From assembly GCA_024639975.1 (NCBI GenBank), contig JAHEFX010000015.1:1-32618 (forward strand): a DNA stretch of 32,618 bases. The letters run 5' to 3'. Position numbers and translations under genes: made by a program. Under the pieces are notes generated by a model that was not told the DNA's origin, searched no databases, and saw only the letters and a program-made list of their open reading frames with translations. The DNA is from a bacterium. GTDB taxonomy: Bacteria; Actinomycetota; Acidimicrobiia; Spongiisociales; JAENVV01. Positions 30,097 through 32,618 of this stretch are shown piece after piece; within the stretch, counting starts at the first letter, position 1, and each line of letters opens with the position of its first letter.

Positions 30097-32618
30097 ATGA
30101 CGACCGACGACCTCTCCAAATGGGAGACCGAGGCGATCACGAAGTCCGGGCTGGTCGTGCTCGTCCGGCCACTCGTGGCAGAAGATGAGCCGGCGCTCCG
30201 CGCGTTCGCCGACGGCATGTCCGAGGAGTCCCACTACCAGCGGTTCTTCACGCTTCGCCGACTGAACGACGAGGACTACGCCCGCCTGATGGACCTCGAC
30301 TACGACCGTCGTTTCGCGCTCATCGCACTCCGCGAGGACGAGATCATCGGCGTCGGCCGCTACATGGGCAGCGAAGGTTCGAGCATCGCCGAAGTCGCGT
30401 TCGCCGTCCACGACGGCCACCACCACCAAGGCATCGGGACGTTGCTCCTCGAGCACCTGCGGTCCGTGGCCAAGTCCCGGGGGATCACCCACTTCGAGGC
30501 GGATGTCCTCGGTTCGAACCACCCGATGATGGGCGTGTTCGACGGCGCCGGCTACCCGATCGCCCAGAGCCTCGAGAGTGGGATCTGGGAAGTGGACCTC
30601 GACGTCACCGAGGAAGCGCTCGAGCAGATCGAGCTCCGCGAGCAGGTCGGCGAGGCCGCGTCCGTCGCCCGGATCCTCCGACCCCATGGCGTGGCCGTCA
30701 TCGGGGCCTCCCAGAAGGATGGGTCCATCGGCAACGCCCTCCTCAAGAACATCCTCGAGTCGGGATTCCAGGGAGTCGTGCACCCGGTGAACCCGACGGC
30801 CCGATCGGTGCTCGGCGTGAAGGCCTACCCGTCGGTGTTGGACGTCCCCGACGACATCGACCTGGCGATCATCTCGGTACCCCACACGATCGCGCCGAAG
30901 GTGCTCGAAGAATGCGGCAAGAAGGGCGTCGCCGGTGCGGTCATCATCACGGCCGGATTCGCCGAGATCGGCGAGGAGGGTGCCAAGGCACAAGCCGAGA
31001 TGATGGCTTCAGCCCGCCACCACGGTGTCCGCATCGTCGGGCCGAACTGCATGGGCATCGTCAACAGCGAGCCCGGGATCCGACTGAACGCGACCTTCGC
31101 CCCGGTGCGGCCCATGCGGGGGCGGGTGGGTTTCGTGTCACAGTCCGGCGCACTCGGCATCGCGATCCTGAGCGCCGCCAACCGGGTCGGCGTCGGCATC
31201 TCATCGTTCCTGTCCGTCGGCAACAAGGCCGACATCTCGGGCAACGACATCATCCAGTACTGGGAGACCGATCCCGAGACCGACATCGGTCTGCTCTACC
31301 TCGAATCGTTCGGCAACCCGCGCAAGTTCGGGCGGGTCTCGCGACGCTTCACCCGGAAGAAGCCGCTGATCGTCGTGAAGAGTGGCCGCTCGGAGGCCGG
31401 CGCCCGCGGTGCTTCGTCCCACACGGCCGCGATGGCGTCCTCGGACGTGCTCACCCAGACGCTCTTCGAGCAGGCGGGGATCATCCGCGTCGACACACTG
31501 GAGGAGTTGTTCAACGTCGCCCGGGTGCTCACCCACCAGCCGCTGCCGAAGGGGAATCGGGTCGCGATCGTCGGCAACTCCGGCGGACCCGGGATCCTGG
31601 CCGCCGATGCCTGTGAGGGTGCCGGACTGTCCGTCCCGGAGCTCTCCGACGAGACGAAGGCGAAGCTTCGCGAGGTGCTCCCGCTCGGCGCTGCCGTCGG
31701 GAACCCGGTCGACCTCGTCGCCGACTCGGGGCCCGAGGAGTATGAGGCGGCGCTGCGAATCGTGCTCGACGACGACGACATCGACTCGGTCATCATCATC
31801 TACACCGACCCGCTCGTCTCCGATCCGACCGAGGTGGGTGAGGCCGTGCGCCGAGCGGTATCCGAGGGTCCGACGAAACCGGTCCTCGCCACGTTCCTCA
31901 GCGTCGATGCGCACCCGGTCCTCGAGGTCGAAGCGCCGGACGGCACCAAGCGGGACATCCCGATCTTCCCATTCCCCGAGGCGCCGGCGGTCGCCCTGGG
32001 CCGCATGACCAGTCTGGGGATGTGGCGTGAGAAGGACCAGGGCCAGACGCCCATCCTCGACGGCGTCGACATCCACGAAGCCCGCCGGTTGGCAGCGGCC
32101 GTACTCGCCGACTCTCCCGAGGGCCGCTGGCTCACCCAGACGGAGTTCTACGACCTCTTGCAGACCGTCGGCGTGCAGATGGTCCGGACGGCGGAGGTGC
32201 CGACGGCGGACGAAGCCGAGGCCCTCGCCACCGAGTGGGACTCGAAGGTCGCCCTCAAGGTCCAGTCCTCGACGATCCTCCACAAGAGCGACGTCGGCGG
32301 CGTGCTGCTCGGGATCGAGCCCGGCGACGTCGGCGATGCGGTCCGCGACATGAAGGAACGGCTCGGCGACGGCATGGAAGGCGTCGTCGTCCAGGAAATG
32401 GCCGACCCCGGCGTCGAAGTGATCATCGGCGTCGTCAATGATCCCTCGTTCGGGCCACTGGTCATGTTCGGCATGGGTGGGACGGCGACCGAGCTCTTCA
32501 AGGACACGGCCTATCGGATCGTGCCGATCACCGATGTCGATGCGGCCGAGATGGTCCGCACGCCGAAGTCATCCGACCTCCTGTCCGGCTATCGCGGCTC
32601 GGACCCGACCGACACGGC
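30097..32618 (+). CDS. GNAT acetyltransferase-NDP-forming acyl-CoA synthetase fusion (Pat-like, 3' partial)
   Basis: The frame runs open from ATG 30097 to the right edge, 840 codons. Residues about 18-165 form a GNAT domain with the acetyl-CoA loop HHHQGIGTLLL. From about 195 there follow a CoA-binding domain (VAVIGASQKDGSIG), a succinyl-CoA-ligase-like domain (VGPNCMGI, FVSQSGALG, VGNKADISGND) and an ATP-grasp domain (LKVQSSTILHKSDVGGV). The order is the reverse of E. coli/Salmonella Pat, where GNAT is C-terminal, and equals that described for Streptomyces lividans PatA. H442 in SSHTAA sits where ADP-forming acyl-CoA synthetases carry the phosphorylated histidine. Such fusions acetylate lysines of metabolic enzymes such as acetyl-CoA synthetase; the sirtuin at 13040 may reverse this. 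Confidence 0.92.
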   Translation, partial: MTTDDLSKWETEAITKSGLVVLVRPLVAEDEPALRAFADGMSEESHYQRFFTLRRLNDEDYARLMDLDYDRRFALIALREDEIIGVGRYMGSEGSSIAEVAFAVHDGHHHQGIGTLLLEHLRSVAKSRGITHFEADVLGSNHPMMGVFDGAGYPIAQSLESGIWEVDLDVTEEALEQIELREQVGEAASVARILRPHGVAVIGASQKDGSIGNALLKNILESGFQGVVHPVNPTARSVLGVKAYPSVLDVPDDIDLAIISVPHTIAPKVLEECGKKGVAGAVIITAGFAEIGEEGAKAQAEMMASARHHGVRIVGPNCMGIVNSEPGIRLNATFAPVRPMRGRVGFVSQSGALGIAILSAANRVGVGISSFLSVGNKADISGNDIIQYWETDPETDIGLLYLESFGNPRKFGRVSRRFTRKKPLIVVKSGRSEAGARGASSHTAAMASSDVLTQTLFEQAGIIRVDTLEELFNVARVLTHQPLPKGNRVAIVGNSGGPGILAADACEGAGLSVPELSDETKAKLREVLPLGAAVGNPVDLVADSGPEEYEAALRIVLDDDDIDSVIIIYTDPLVSDPTEVGEAVRRAVSEGPTKPVLATFLSVDAHPVLEVEAPDGTKRDIPIFPFPEAPAVALGRMTSLGMWREKDQGQTPILDGVDIHEARRLAAAVLADSPEGRWLTQTEFYDLLQTVGVQMVRTAEVPTADEAEALATEWDSKVALKVQSSTILHKSDVGGVLLGIEPGDVGDAVRDMKERLGDGMEGVVVQEMADPGVEVIIGVVNDPSFGPLVMFGMGGTATELFKDTAYRIVPITDVDAAEMVRTPKSSDLLSGYRGSDPTDT

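Noticed and set aside
29821-32283. Two long minus-strand frames opposite gpsA and the GNAT/acyl-CoA synthetase gene
   Set aside because: They are shadows; no motifs, and the plus strand encodes GNAT, CoA-binding and ATP-grasp domains.
1-32618. tRNA, rRNA, CRISPR arrays, insertion sequences, phage or toxin-antitoxin genes
   Set aside because: None seen by eye on either strand: no CCA-ended cloverleaf, no spaced repeats, no transposase or integrase motifs. No gap between genes exceeds 300 nt.

Overview
The window is GC-rich DNA packed with protein-coding genes whose third codon positions are almost always G or C. It holds about 31 CDSs, two of them cut by the window edges, and no RNA genes, CRISPR arrays or mobile elements that I can see. 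The gene content, the frequent GTG starts and the many apparently leaderless starts fit a high-GC Actinomycetota. An Acidimicrobiia-like lineage is my best guess, but that is inference and rests on no marker gene.

Layout: 2-3501 (+) is a heterodimeric ABC exporter with one canonical and one degenerate ATP site. It overlaps tag (3-methyladenine DNA glycosylase), which is followed by plsB. 6224-10308 (-) is a five-gene ABC-2 transporter operon (membrane protein, winged-helix regulator, ATPase, two permeases). A TTGACA box and an 11-bp-arm inverted repeat lie at its head. 10423-13753 (-) carries a radical SAM protein with a C-terminal CCAEP motif, a cysteine-desulfurase-like PLP enzyme and a class III-type sirtuin. 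13795-16518 (-) holds a thioredoxin/NHL-repeat lipoprotein and an NfuA-like Fe-S protein. 16566-20352 (+) holds an ATP-grasp enzyme, an S9 peptidase and thiamine pyrophosphokinase, ending at a strong hairpin. 20405-23400 (-) has a long-chain acyl-CoA synthetase and an alpha-methylacyl-CoA racemase. 23566-25362 (-) has a 60-aa zinc-binding protein, a thiosulfate sulfurtransferase and SufE. 25434-26435 (+) has an SDR dehydrogenase and a 65-aa protein. 26478-26882 (-) is a cysteine-rich DsrE-like protein. 26971-30030 (+) has murI, a DUF368 polyprenyl-phosphate transporter and gpsA, with a small cytochrome c lipoprotein on the opposite strand. From 30097 a GNAT/NDP-forming acyl-CoA synthetase fusion runs off the right edge.

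Functional themes: phospholipid and envelope synthesis (plsB, gpsA, DUF368, murI); sulfur and Fe-S handling (SufE, rhodanese, NfuA-like, desulfurase-like, DsrE-like); branched-chain fatty acid or sterol side-chain breakdown (acyl-CoA synthetase, racemase, SDR); and reversible protein lysine acylation (sirtuin and GNAT-acyl-CoA synthetase fusion).

The strongest whole-window signal is a TA[GC]NNT box 6-9 nt before the start codon of eleven genes, which predicts leaderless transcription. The least understood proteins are the CCAEP-tail radical SAM enzyme and the cysteine-rich DsrE-like protein. Both look like families with known or suspected ties to selenium or metal chemistry.
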